Origin: Bowmanella pacifica
Lineage (GTDB): Bacteria; Pseudomonadota; Gammaproteobacteria; Enterobacterales; Alteromonadaceae
Assembly (NCBI RefSeq): GCF_014645355.1
Contig: NZ_BMLS01000010.1
Coordinates: 1 to 48,380 of the forward strand
DNA length: 48,380 nucleotides
Direction of reading: 5' to 3'
Shown: one piece after another, positions 35,412-44,045 of the stretch
Layout: every line of letters starts with the position of its first letter
Numbering within the stretch: position 1 is the stretch's first letter
The notes under the pieces: model-generated
Seen by the model: the letters and a program-made list of their open reading frames with translations, nothing else
Told to the model about the DNA's origin: nothing
The model's database searches: none
Position numbers and translations under genes: made by a program

Positions 35412-38120
35412 TTACAGCGTCCAGTTAAAACCTAGCTCGAAAGTACGGCCGTATTCTTCGTACTGGGCGTTAACACTGCGGCGGTCAAAATAGTGGTAGT
35501 AAGGCTCATCATTAAGATTGATGGCGTTGAAATAGAGGTGCATTTGCGGACTGAAGTAATACTTGCCGCTGAAATCCAATTGTTGGTGAGCGTCTTCCAT
35601 GCGCAGCATATCCCCGTCGATCTCTTCCAGATTCTCACTCTTATGGCTTAAGGTAAGACGCAAGCTCCACTGCTCATTTTCATAACCAAAGGTAAGATTA
35701 CCTACTTTGTCTGATTGATTAGGCAGGCTGGTTTCAAAGCGCTCACCGTCCAGCAAGGTTATCGCTTCAGAATCCGTCAAGGTGGCATTGGCGGCAATCA
35801 ATAAACCGTTATCAAAGCTTTTCACCCAGGACAGTTCGACGCCCTGCACTTTGGCACTCTCGCCATTAATGGGCTGCGTTACTTCTTCATAGCCCTGCCA
35901 AGCTTCCAGATGAGATACATCGGCTAAGATCACGAAGTTATCAATGTCCTTGTAGAAATATCCCGCAGACAACACGCCGATATCCCCAGGATAATATTCA
36001 AGGGACAGATCCAGGTTGGTGGATTCAAATGGCTTCAGCTCAGGGTTACCAACCTCCGCCTCACGCTCAGTATCGAAACCACCTTCGTCATTCTCTTCTG
36101 TTTTGGACTCAATGATTTGAAAGGCAGCCGAGTCTTCGAACTTAGGTCTGGCAATGGTTTGCGTATAAGCAAATCGACCAATCAGCTGATCACTAAACTC
36201 GTAGCGCATATTCAAACTGGGTAACAGGTGGTGATAGTTTCGCTCGCCCTGCCAGGGGCTGTTCACCACGTTTTCTTCGCCGCTTTGCTCATCTTCGATA
36301 AGCTCGACACGCTGGCCGTGCGTAGCAAAGTCCGTCTGCTCATACCTAAGTCCGGCAACCAGGCGTAAGTTGTCGAGATCTATTTTGCCCATCAGATAAG
36401 CGGCCAGAATATCTTCATCACTCTGATAGGAAGCCCCTTTTGACTCCAGTTCAGAGTCAAGTGCTGCAAGCTCCAGATTGCTTCTGTTGGCAGAGAAATA
36501 GTGACGTAACGCCTGACGATTCAAACCCTCGCCAAAGTCTCCCAACCCCCAATCGGGTGTACTTGCGGCAAACTGCCCAGCATCCAGCTCATCAAAGTCA
36601 CCATCGTAGATAAAGATATTGGCATTGGTTTGTTTTTCCCTGCTACGGTACTTACCGCCAAACTTAAGCTGTGCCGAGTGGCCCGCCAACTCGAAATCGT
36701 GGCTGATATCCAGCTTAAAACTCAGCTCGTTATCTTCAGAGAAATTATCTTCGAACGAGATCTCATCGACTTCATAATTTGCCAGTGACTTGGCAGCATT
36801 ATCCTGCTCTATAGCGGGAATTTGCCCTTGAAAGTCTGAATTAATGGCAAAACCCTCACCCTTGAATTTGTAATACAGGGCTTCAGGTTCATCCTCTGAC
36901 GATTCGGCATAACCAAGTTGGTAGCTCAGGTGCCATTGTTGCAGTTGGTGCTCGCCGCCTGCGGTAAAAGACAGAATCTCCTGTTTCTCATATCTGTCTT
37001 TACTACTACGTTCTACCTCCGAATCATCACCATCGAAAGTAAAGGCATTGGCTTGACGGTATTCATCATCCGAAAAACGGCTATATAAGGAACGCAGATA
37101 ATACTGATTATCGAAGTCCGGGCGAAAATCCAGGTTCAGCGCCCCGCCAATGCGTTTGCGGTTGATCTGATAAAAGCGTTGCTCAATTTCGTCATCACCA
37201 TTGCTTTCAATATTGTCTGAGCCGAAGTCCCGGTCAAACCAGGACAAGGCCACTGCCACACCCAGCGAATCCTGTAATCCGGCAAAATCCATCACCTCGG
37301 TATAACTCCCTGACACTTTCGGACTGGTTTCGCTACGCAGTTCGTTGCGGCTGGCCTGTACCGTCAGACTGGCACTGCGTCCTGCCCGGTCAAAGGCACT
37401 CAAGCTTTTCACTTCCACTGAACCACCAATGGCATCGGCATCCATATCGGATGTCACCGACTTGGTCACTTCCAATCCTTCAATCAGTTCAGAAGGGATC
37501 ACATCCAAAGCCACCGAGCGCACTCCAGCTTCTGGCGAGGGGATATTCATGCCGTTGATGGTGACATTATTGAGGTTAGGGTCAATGCCGCGAATACCCA
37601 CAAAACGGCCTTCCCCCTGGTCGCGTTCAATGGATAATCCAGGTAAGCGCTGCAGTGCTTCGGCGGCATTCTGGTCAGGGAATTGTCCGATTGCATCGCT
37701 GGATACAATAGACTTCAGATTGTCGGCGCTGCGCTGCATATTAAGCGCATTGGCCTGCCCAGCTCGCTGTCCATAAACAATCAACTCATCCAGTTTTGGC
37801 TCATTCAGGCCTAAGCTAAAACGCTGCTGCAGAGTTTCACCGTCCAGAATACGCACCTTGTGTTCGCTTTTAGGGGCGCCCAGATAGCGAATTTCCAGGG
37901 TATAGTCGCCAGGAGGCAAGGCATTAAAGCGAAACGAGCCGTCACCTTTGGTCACGGTGCTGATATTGAGTTCTTTAATACGGATGCTGGCGCCTTCAAA
38001 CCAAGCTTTGTTGTTGGCGTCTCCCAAACGACCCAGCAAGTTGCCGTCTTCAGCTATTGCCTGAGCACTGATCATGGCCGCCATACAGGCCAGCGCCACT
38101 TTACTTTTGTATATTTTCAT
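35412..38120 (-). CDS. TonB-dependent receptor, phytase-linked
   Basis: 902 residues with a signal peptide ending at AIA-E (about 23). A carboxypeptidase-regulatory-like beta domain (about 25-105: GNLLGRLGDANNKAWFEGASIRI) precedes the plug (about 130-240: AAEALQRLPGLSIERDQGEGRFVGIRGIDPNLNNVTINGM). A 22-strand-type barrel follows and ends with the aromatic FELGFNWTL. It imports large ligands through the outer membrane with TonB energy. Being cotranscribed with a phytase behind a Pho box, it probably takes up phytate or its breakdown products; that substrate is inferred. Confidence 0.93.
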   Translation of the reverse strand: MKIYKSKVALACMAAMISAQAIAEDGNLLGRLGDANNKAWFEGASIRIKELNISTVTKGDGSFRFNALPPGDYTLEIRYLGAPKSEHKVRILDGETLQQRFSLGLNEPKLDELIVYGQRAGQANALNMQRSADNLKSIVSSDAIGQFPDQNAAEALQRLPGLSIERDQGEGRFVGIRGIDPNLNNVTINGMNIPSPEAGVRSVALDVIPSELIEGLEVTKSVTSDMDADAIGGSVEVKSLSAFDRAGRSASLTVQASRNELRSETSPKVSGSYTEVMDFAGLQDSLGVAVALSWFDRDFGSDNIESNGDDEIEQRFYQINRKRIGGALNLDFRPDFDNQYYLRSLYSRFSDDEYRQANAFTFDGDDSEVERSSKDRYEKQEILSFTAGGEHQLQQWHLSYQLGYAESSEDEPEALYYKFKGEGFAINSDFQGQIPAIEQDNAAKSLANYEVDEISFEDNFSEDNELSFKLDISHDFELAGHSAQLKFGGKYRSREKQTNANIFIYDGDFDELDAGQFAASTPDWGLGDFGEGLNRQALRHYFSANRSNLELAALDSELESKGASYQSDEDILAAYLMGKIDLDNLRLVAGLRYEQTDFATHGQRVELIEDEQSGEENVVNSPWQGERNYHHLLPSLNMRYEFSDQLIGRFAYTQTIARPKFEDSAAFQIIESKTEENDEGGFDTEREAEVGNPELKPFESTNLDLSLEYYPGDIGVLSAGYFYKDIDNFVILADVSHLEAWQGYEEVTQPINGESAKVQGVELSWVKSFDNGLLIAANATLTDSEAITLLDGERFETSLPNQSDKVGNLTFGYENEQWSLRLTLSHKSENLEEIDGDMLRMEDAHQQLDFSGKYYFSPQMHLYFNAINLNDEPYYHYFDRRSVNAQYEEYGRTFELGFNWTL

Positions 38121-38171
38121 CTGCGAGCCTCATTGATGTGTGTGGTGTCGCAGGCACGCTAAGTTTTGTAA

Positions 38172-38189
38172 ATGACGTATTTATGACAG
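38172..38189 (-). promoter_or_regulatory. Pho box of the receptor-phytase operon
   Basis: Minus-strand CTGTCATAAATACGTCAT is two 7-bp direct repeats with a 4-bp A/T spacer: CTGTCAT, AAAT, ACGTCAT. The first repeat is perfect and the second has two mismatches to the PhoB consensus. It lies 52 bp before the receptor ATG, a suitable position for PhoB activation. No strong -10 was seen downstream. Confidence 0.7.
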
Positions 38190-38425
38190 CAAGCTAAGCC
38201 CTGACGAACAACGATGCCACTAACATAGAAAATGGCACCATTCTCGGTACATGATGAGCTGATATGACCCCCCTTTTATCAGCCTTGACTCAGGTAAGGT
38301 GTATTTTCCCTTTGCTGACGGGTGGGGCGCGATCACATTTATGTCATCTGCCTGAGCCAAAATGACCCTGCTTTGTGCTTTTGACATGCATTAGCATCCG
38401 CACATTCCACGGCCTCGGATATGTT

Positions 38426-39319
38426 ATGAACTACTCGCTTTTACCGCTGCACCGCACACGCATCTGCCTGGTGTTATGTATTGCTCTGGCTGCCATTTTA
38501 CTGAGCCTCACACAAGGTCAGCTCAAAACCTGGCCGGAGATATCCTGGCTGGATATAACCGGCGAAGGCGGCGTAGCCGTGCTCACTCTGGTATGGCTGT
38601 TTTTTCTTTTTGTCAGCCGCCCTCCGGGGCGGGTGACTGATATGCTGGTTGTTGGGCTGAGCTGTTTTATGTTTTCTGCTTTACTGGATTTATTGGATGA
38701 ATTTATCCGGCAAGAGAACGGCCATTGGCTAAGCGTGGTGGAGTCGATCCCGGCCCCTTTCGGTATGATTATGATGACCTGGGCCTTGTATCAATGGCAT
38801 CAGGAACAACTCACCCTGAATGCGCAGCTCAGGCGTAGAGAAGCGCAATCACGTCAGCATCACCAGGTGGACTGGGTGACCCGCCTCTACGATGCCGACT
38901 ATTTGCGAGCACACTTAGCCAAGCAACTACAAGTTAGTCATAGCCTGTCAGTGTTAATGCTGGATATTGATAACTTTGATCAGTTCAATCGGCGTTATGG
39001 CGGTCAAGAGGGTGACCGGCTGCTGCGCGAGATGTCAGAACTGATCCTGATGAATATCCGTCAATCGGATTTAGCCTGTCGATATGCTGGCGACAGATTC
39101 ATCGTGCTACTCCCCGATACACCTCGTCCCGCCGCCATCACACTGGCAGCGCAAATCAAAGAGTCTATTCGACACTTCGCCTTTAAAACCCGTGAAAACG
39201 GTGAGACCGTGTTCCATACACTAAGCAGTGCTTTGGTCAGTGCGGTAAACACCGATCAGGTCGAGCCCCTGCTGCAGCGCTTAAACAGGCAATTGGAACT
39301 CAGCAGGCAAGGGAGCTAA
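38426..39319 (+). CDS. Membrane protein with degenerate GGDEF domain
   Basis: About 297 residues from the ATG at 38426; an upstream non-ATG start would add 17 residues. Four hydrophobic helices (about 12-30, 48-65, 74-96, 108-125) precede a coiled linker and a GGDEF domain (about 145-295). The signature reads RYAGDRFIVLLP in place of RYGGDEF, so the catalytic Glu is Arg. Diguanylate cyclase activity is therefore doubtful; it may bind c-di-GMP or GTP or act as a scaffold. It is 7 bp upstream of an AraC-type gene and likely cotranscribed. Confidence 0.85.
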   Translation: MNYSLLPLHRTRICLVLCIALAAILLSLTQGQLKTWPEISWLDITGEGGVAVLTLVWLFFLFVSRPPGRVTDMLVVGLSCFMFSALLDLLDEFIRQENGHWLSVVESIPAPFGMIMMTWALYQWHQEQLTLNAQLRRREAQSRQHHQVDWVTRLYDADYLRAHLAKQLQVSHSLSVLMLDIDNFDQFNRRYGGQEGDRLLREMSELILMNIRQSDLACRYAGDRFIVLLPDTPRPAAITLAAQIKESIRHFAFKTRENGETVFHTLSSALVSAVNTDQVEPLLQRLNRQLELSRQGS

Positions 39320-39326
39320 CCCAACA

Positions 39327-40355
39327 GTGAAGGCCTATGCTGCGCTGGATGACAAGTATTTCCCTGCTCAACAGATTGCGGCAAGCCTGATTGATCTTGC
39401 CGCCAACCGGGGGGTAGACCGAAATAAATTGCTGCGCGGAACCTGCATATTCTATGAAGACATGCGCGAAGGAACGTCACTGCTTTGCGCTTCACAAATG
39501 CTACGGTTAATGGCCAATGCCAGGCAACTGATGCCCGGCAATGACGCAGCCTTCCAGCTTGGTCGACGATTATTCCCGGGACATTACTCCCAGGCGTCCA
39601 ACCTACTTTTGCAAAGCCAGAATTTGCGAGATGCTTTCAGACTCTATTCTCTGGTAAAAATGCAATTATTTCCTTTTGTCCAAACGCGTTTGTATCGCCA
39701 TGAACAATGCTGCTTCCTGCTGCTTGATGATGCCATTGGCTGCGGTAACGAATATCAGTTTGTGATTGAAACTTACTGCGCAGCGCTGGTCTCAGCTTGT
39801 CGCTTGCTGCTTGGACAACGTATCCCTTTTCACTTTGATTTTCCTTTTCCCCGCCCCCGCTACATTCAAGAGTTTGAAGAAAACCTGGGCTATAGGCTGC
39901 GCTTTTCTCAGCCGTTCTTGTGCATCCGATTTGACCAGCGATATCTGCATTATGCTTGTCCACAAGCCAGCCAAACCTTGCGGTGGCATGCCCTACGACA
40001 ACTTCACCGCTCCTCACAAGCACCACGACTGGGGTTTCTGGAAGTAATACGTCAGCACATCATCAATGATAAAAACACCAACCTTCAGGAAATTGCCGCG
40101 GCGTTGGTCATCAGCCCGGCTACCCTTAAACGACGATTGAAACAACATGGCACCAGCTTTATGCAGTTACAGGACGAAGTGCACCGACAACAAGCTTTGT
40201 ACCTGTTGCACGTTAAGGGTTTGAATAATGAAGATATTGCCGCGCAAATGGCGTTCAACGATATTCCCAATTTTCGCCGCGCTTTCAAACGTTGGACAGG
40301 GTCAACCCCTAGTCAAGCTAGATTAAGCTGGAAGTTAATTGATTTTTCCGGTTGA
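39327..40355 (+). CDS. AraC-family transcriptional regulator
   Basis: 342 residues from a GTG start. The N-terminal ligand/dimerisation domain (about 20-210) is of the 'arabinose-binding' type found in OruR/ArgR-like regulators. The C-terminal AraC double helix-turn-helix (about 245-335) includes TNLQEIAAALVISPATLKRRLKQHG and the second-helix signature NEDIAAQMAFNDIPNFRRAFKRWTGSTPSQAR. Target and effector are unknown. It follows the GGDEF gene directly, so they may act in the same circuit. Confidence 0.92.
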   Translation: MKAYAALDDKYFPAQQIAASLIDLAANRGVDRNKLLRGTCIFYEDMREGTSLLCASQMLRLMANARQLMPGNDAAFQLGRRLFPGHYSQASNLLLQSQNLRDAFRLYSLVKMQLFPFVQTRLYRHEQCCFLLLDDAIGCGNEYQFVIETYCAALVSACRLLLGQRIPFHFDFPFPRPRYIQEFEENLGYRLRFSQPFLCIRFDQRYLHYACPQASQTLRWHALRQLHRSSQAPRLGFLEVIRQHIINDKNTNLQEIAAALVISPATLKRRLKQHGTSFMQLQDEVHRQQALYLLHVKGLNNEDIAAQMAFNDIPNFRRAFKRWTGSTPSQARLSWKLIDFSG

Positions 40356-40492
40356 AAAACCATCTGCCAGGAGTAAAATCTGCGGCCCGTTTAGTGAAAA
40401 CTTCACTATACTTTCACACTCGTTAAATACTGCGTCGGTAGGCTGATGCAGCCGTAGTGTATTTCGGCATACAGTATTGAAAGGATTTGTAT

Positions 40493-40660
40493 ATGCTCGT
40501 GCTCACATTACTTTTTGCAGTAGTGGTATTTCTGTTGCTGTACTCTTTGGCTCAAGATAAAGGCAAGAACACCAAGCACTTTCGTAATATGGAAGACTCA
40601 TTGAGTGCTGATGTGTCTATCAAGAAAAAGACCCTGCGTATGGGCGACTCGTTGTTTTAG
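40493..40660 (+). CDS. Small single-pass membrane protein (55 aa)
   Basis: 55 residues: a hydrophobic helix at 2-19 (LVLTLLFAVVVFLLLYSLA) followed by a charged cytoplasmic tail with SLSADVSIKKKTLRMGDSLF. AAAGGA lies 8 nt before the ATG, and a stem-loop follows 10 bp after the stop, so the whole looks like a real short gene. No family is recognised. It stands between the AraC and Nramp-like genes. Confidence 0.65.
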   Translation: MLVLTLLFAVVVFLLLYSLAQDKGKNTKHFRNMEDSLSADVSIKKKTLRMGDSLF

Positions 40661-40670
40661 CATCTTGTTG

Positions 40671-40696
40671 CTGCCGGGTGCAGCTCAGCCCGGCAG
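40671..40696 (+). terminator. Hairpin after the 55-aa gene
   Basis: CTGCCGGG (40671-40678), 10-nt loop, CCCGGCAG (40689-40696), then ACTTTCCTT. Its presence argues that the following Nramp-like gene does not start inside it at the GTG at 40678. Confidence 0.55.
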
Positions 40697-40761
40697 ACTT
40701 TCCTTCCCCCGTCAGCCTGTTATTCTGTGCCTCATCTCTTGTTTTGTTGACTAAGCACTCT

Positions 40762-41958
40762 ATGCGATTTGGCCCTGGTTTACTGATCACAGCAGCATTT
40801 ATTGGTCCCGGCACTATTACCACTGCCAGCCTGGCTGGTGCCAACTTTGGCTTCAGTTTACTGTGGGTGCTGCTGTTCGCTGTAGTCGCCACCATTATTT
40901 TACAGGGCATGGCAGCCAAACTCGGCTTAGCCACTGGGCAGGGCCTGGCTGAATCTCTCAGATCACAACTCCCTGAAGGCATACCCCGATATTTGAGTAC
41001 ATTCCTTGTGGTCAGCGCCATAGGTATAGGCAGCGCCGCTTATGAAGCCGGTAATCTAACCGGTGCCGCTTTGGGTTTGAATGCCATTTTCTCAGGTTCA
41101 GTACAAGGCTGGGCGCTGCTACTCGCCACTATTGCCGCTTTGCTGTTGTACAGTGGCAAGCACAATATGTTGGAAAAAGTGCTGATGGGGCTGGTCATTT
41201 TGATGAGCATTGTCTTTATCACTACCATGTTTCTGTCTCGCCCCGATCCGGCAGCGTTATTATCAGGTTTGTTTACCCCCCAGATTCCGGATGGTGCACT
41301 AACCACCTTGCTAGCCCTGATCGGCACGACTATTGTGCCCTACAACCTGTTTTTGCATGCCAGTGTGATGGCCAAACGAAATACGGCTGACTGGCAGAAA
41401 GATCTGACTAGCATGAATATGGACAATAGCCTGTCAATTGGCTTAGGCGGATTGATTACACTGGCGATTGTGGCCACTGCCAGCGCAACCTTTTATGGCA
41501 ATGCCCTGGCAGGAAGTCCCAACAACGCTGCCAGCATGGCCAACCAACTGGAACCTTTACTAGGCTCGGCTGCACAAGCATTCTTTGCAACCGGCCTGTT
41601 TGCAGCCGGATTAACTAGCGCTATTACCGCCCCCTTGGCTGGCGCTTACGCGGTATGCGGCATGCTTGGATGGTCTACAGATATGCGCTCGAGACCATTT
41701 CGGCTGGTTCTGCTTAGCATTTTACTGTGCGGAGTCATCGGTGCAGGTTTATCTATGAGTCCGCTGGCCATTATCTTGTTTGCCCAGGCCACCAATGGTG
41801 TATTGCTACCTGTGATAGCCCTGTATTTACTCTGGTTAATGAATCGTAAGGCTTTATTGGCTGAGCATATCAATGGCAATCTAGCCAACCTGGCTGGCAC
41901 TATCGTCGTGTTATTTCTGTGTGCCCTTAGTGGTTACAAGCTTTGGTCTCTGCTCTGA
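40762..41958 (+). CDS. Nramp-family transporter with non-canonical metal site
   Basis: About 398 residues from the ATG at 40762, which aligns with the family start (MRFGPGLL); a GTG at 40678 is less likely because it falls in a hairpin. About eleven membrane helices. Compared with MntH, the TM1 metal motif DPGN is GPGT (IGPGTITTASLAGA) and the TM6 MPH is VPY (IVPYNLFLHAS). The Asp, Asn and Met that bind Mn2+/Fe2+ are thus replaced. It keeps the overall fold and LHAS. The substrate is uncertain and may not be manganese. It is convergent with proB. Confidence 0.88.
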   Translation: MRFGPGLLITAAFIGPGTITTASLAGANFGFSLLWVLLFAVVATIILQGMAAKLGLATGQGLAESLRSQLPEGIPRYLSTFLVVSAIGIGSAAYEAGNLTGAALGLNAIFSGSVQGWALLLATIAALLLYSGKHNMLEKVLMGLVILMSIVFITTMFLSRPDPAALLSGLFTPQIPDGALTTLLALIGTTIVPYNLFLHASVMAKRNTADWQKDLTSMNMDNSLSIGLGGLITLAIVATASATFYGNALAGSPNNAASMANQLEPLLGSAAQAFFATGLFAAGLTSAITAPLAGAYAVCGMLGWSTDMRSRPFRLVLLSILLCGVIGAGLSMSPLAIILFAQATNGVLLPVIALYLLWLMNRKALLAEHINGNLANLAGTIVVLFLCALSGYKLWSLL

Positions 41959-41962
41959 AGGT

Positions 41963-43081
41963 TCAGAGCAGTACTAAGTCATCCCTGTGCACCACTTCTT
42001 CATTGCCAGCATAACCAAGCACGGCTTCCAGTTGTTGGCTTTGCAGACCGGTTATCTTGCTTAGATCCGTCGCCCCAAATAGGCTTAGCCCAATCGCCAG
42101 CAACTCATTTTCAAAACATATTTCAACCGCATCACCTGCCGCAAAATGACCATCAACAGACAACACCCCAACCGGTAGCAAGGAAGCTCCTCGTTTAGTC
42201 AGTGCTTGTTTGGCCCCAGCATCAATATGCAGCTTACCTTTGGCTTTTAAACTATGTCGCAACCACTGCTTTTTTGCTCCGCTACGCGACAGAGCAGGAG
42301 CAAACACCGTCCCAGGAACCTGTCCGTTTGCAAGGGCTGAAAATGATGCAGCCTTGTACCCATTTACGATTAACGTCTGAATACCATTGGCACTGGCTTT
42401 TTTAGCGGCCTGCAACTTTGTTTGCATGCCTCCGGTGCCCACCGACGAACCACTGCCTCCGGCCAGCGCCATTATCTCTTTGCTAACAGATTGAACTGAT
42501 GTCAGTAACTTGGCCTGAGGATTACTCCGTGGATCAGCATCATATAAACCGTCCACATCAGTGCAGATAATCAGGGTATCGGCATCAGCCACCAAGGCGA
42601 CCAGCGCACCAAGATTGTCGTTATCCCCAAATTTCAGCTCTTCGGTCGCCACCGAGTCATTCTCGTTTACGATCGGCAAAACCTGATGGGCCAATAATTC
42701 ACGAATGGTGCTCTTAATATTCAGGTAACGATCGCGGTCTCTAATATCACCATGGGTCAGAAGGATCTGCGCAGTTGGAAAGTCAAATAACCGAGCCCAG
42801 TTTGCCATCATACGGGTTTGTCCCACTGCGGCCATGGCTTGCTTCTGTGCCAAGGTTGGTTTGTGCTCAGCGCTCATTACGTTACGCCCAGCAGCGACAG
42901 CGCCGGAGGAGACTAATACCACTTCCTTGCCCTGACGACGGCTGGCATTAATAAACTGGGCAAGCGCCAACAGATATTCTGTCCTGCATCCGGCCCCATC
43001 TGGGGCAATCAACGCACTACCGACCTTAATGACGGCGCGTTGCCAGTTAAATTTTGTTGTTGCTAAGTCTACCTGACTCAT
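41963..43081 (-). CDS. proB: Glutamate 5-kinase ProB
   Basis: 372 residues. It phosphorylates glutamate in the first step of proline synthesis. The N-terminal amino-acid-kinase domain (about 10-260) has VIKVGSALI, VSSGAVAAG, NENDSVATEELKFGDND and the GTGGMQTKLQAA loop. A C-terminal PUA domain (about 280-365) begins GKLHIDAGAKQALTKRGASLLPVG. proA is not adjacent. Its stop and that of the Nramp-like gene lie in one 22-bp palindrome (41950-41971). Confidence 0.95.
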   Translation of the reverse strand: MSQVDLATTKFNWQRAVIKVGSALIAPDGAGCRTEYLLALAQFINASRRQGKEVVLVSSGAVAAGRNVMSAEHKPTLAQKQAMAAVGQTRMMANWARLFDFPTAQILLTHGDIRDRDRYLNIKSTIRELLAHQVLPIVNENDSVATEELKFGDNDNLGALVALVADADTLIICTDVDGLYDADPRSNPQAKLLTSVQSVSKEIMALAGGSGSSVGTGGMQTKLQAAKKASANGIQTLIVNGYKAASFSALANGQVPGTVFAPALSRSGAKKQWLRHSLKAKGKLHIDAGAKQALTKRGASLLPVGVLSVDGHFAAGDAVEICFENELLAIGLSLFGATDLSKITGLQSQQLEAVLGYAGNEEVVHRDDLVLL

Positions 43082-43160
43082 GAGCCTGCCTGGATTAACT
43101 TTGAGATATAACGAGGGTGCGCATAAAATACGTTGCTTGTTCGGTCTAAGGCAATATCAA

Positions 43161-44045
43161 ATGTGGCGAATTTTTATAGGCTTGTTATCGATAGTAGGTT
43201 ATACCCTGAACACCCTGTTCTGGTTCGTGCCCATTATGCTGCTCTCCGTTCTCAAACTTATCCCCATTTCTGCGTGGCAGCGCCTGCTCAGTAGCCTACT
43301 GGACGGATGCGCCTCAGCCTGGATTAGAGTCAATACGCTAAACCAAAATCTGACCAGTCGTGTACATTGGGATGTAACGGGATTGGAGAATCTAAAACGT
43401 AAAGAGTGGTACCTTGTCATTGCTAACCACCAGTCTTGGGTAGACATTCTGGTATTGCAGCGGGTATTTAGCGGCCGCATTCCTTTTTTGAAGTTCTTTC
43501 TCAAGAAAGAGCTGATTTGGGTGCCATTTCTGGGACTTGCTTGGTGGGCCTTGGATTTTCCTTTTATGCGCCGTTATAAACGAAGTTTCTTAGAGAAACA
43601 TCCTCACCTAAAGGGCAAAGACCTGGAGACCACCCGTCGTGCCTGCGAGAAGTTCAGCCATATTCCAGTCAGCATTATGAACTTTGTGGAAGGAACACGT
43701 TTCACTTCAGCCAAACAACGCCTGCAGGAGAGTCCTTTTCAGCACCTCTTGCTTCCCCGGGCTGGCGGCATTGCATTTGTGTTAAGTGCCATGGGCAACA
43801 AGTTGCATAAGCTATTGGATGTCACTATTCATTATCCACAAGGCATACCTAGTTTTTGGGATTTCGCTTGTGGAAAAGTAAAAGATATTCAAGTTCGCGT
43901 TCATGTGATGTCCTTAGAAAACCTGATGCCCGAGGACTACTTCGAAAATGCAGAGCATCGCCAACTGTTTCAAGGATGGCTCAATCAACACTGGCAAAGC
44001 AAAGACAACGCCCTGAAACAACTCGCAGCGGGCCAGCAATGTTGA
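43161..44045 (+). CDS. 1-acyl-glycerol-3-phosphate acyltransferase-like protein (first copy)
   Basis: About 294 residues from the ATG at 43161 (AAGG site upstream); the frame opens further upstream at 43080, overlapping the divergent proB start. An N-terminal hydrophobic helix precedes the PlsC domain: NHQSWVD (the HX4D catalytic pair), ELIWVPFLG, FVEGTRFT and LLLPRAGG. It resembles YihG/PlsC-type enzymes acylating lysophosphatidate at the membrane. The next gene is a clear tandem paralogue and overlaps its end by 7 nt. Confidence 0.9.
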   Translation: MWRIFIGLLSIVGYTLNTLFWFVPIMLLSVLKLIPISAWQRLLSSLLDGCASAWIRVNTLNQNLTSRVHWDVTGLENLKRKEWYLVIANHQSWVDILVLQRVFSGRIPFLKFFLKKELIWVPFLGLAWWALDFPFMRRYKRSFLEKHPHLKGKDLETTRRACEKFSHIPVSIMNFVEGTRFTSAKQRLQESPFQHLLLPRAGGIAFVLSAMGNKLHKLLDVTIHYPQGIPSFWDFACGKVKDIQVRVHVMSLENLMPEDYFENAEHRQLFQGWLNQHWQSKDNALKQLAAGQQC

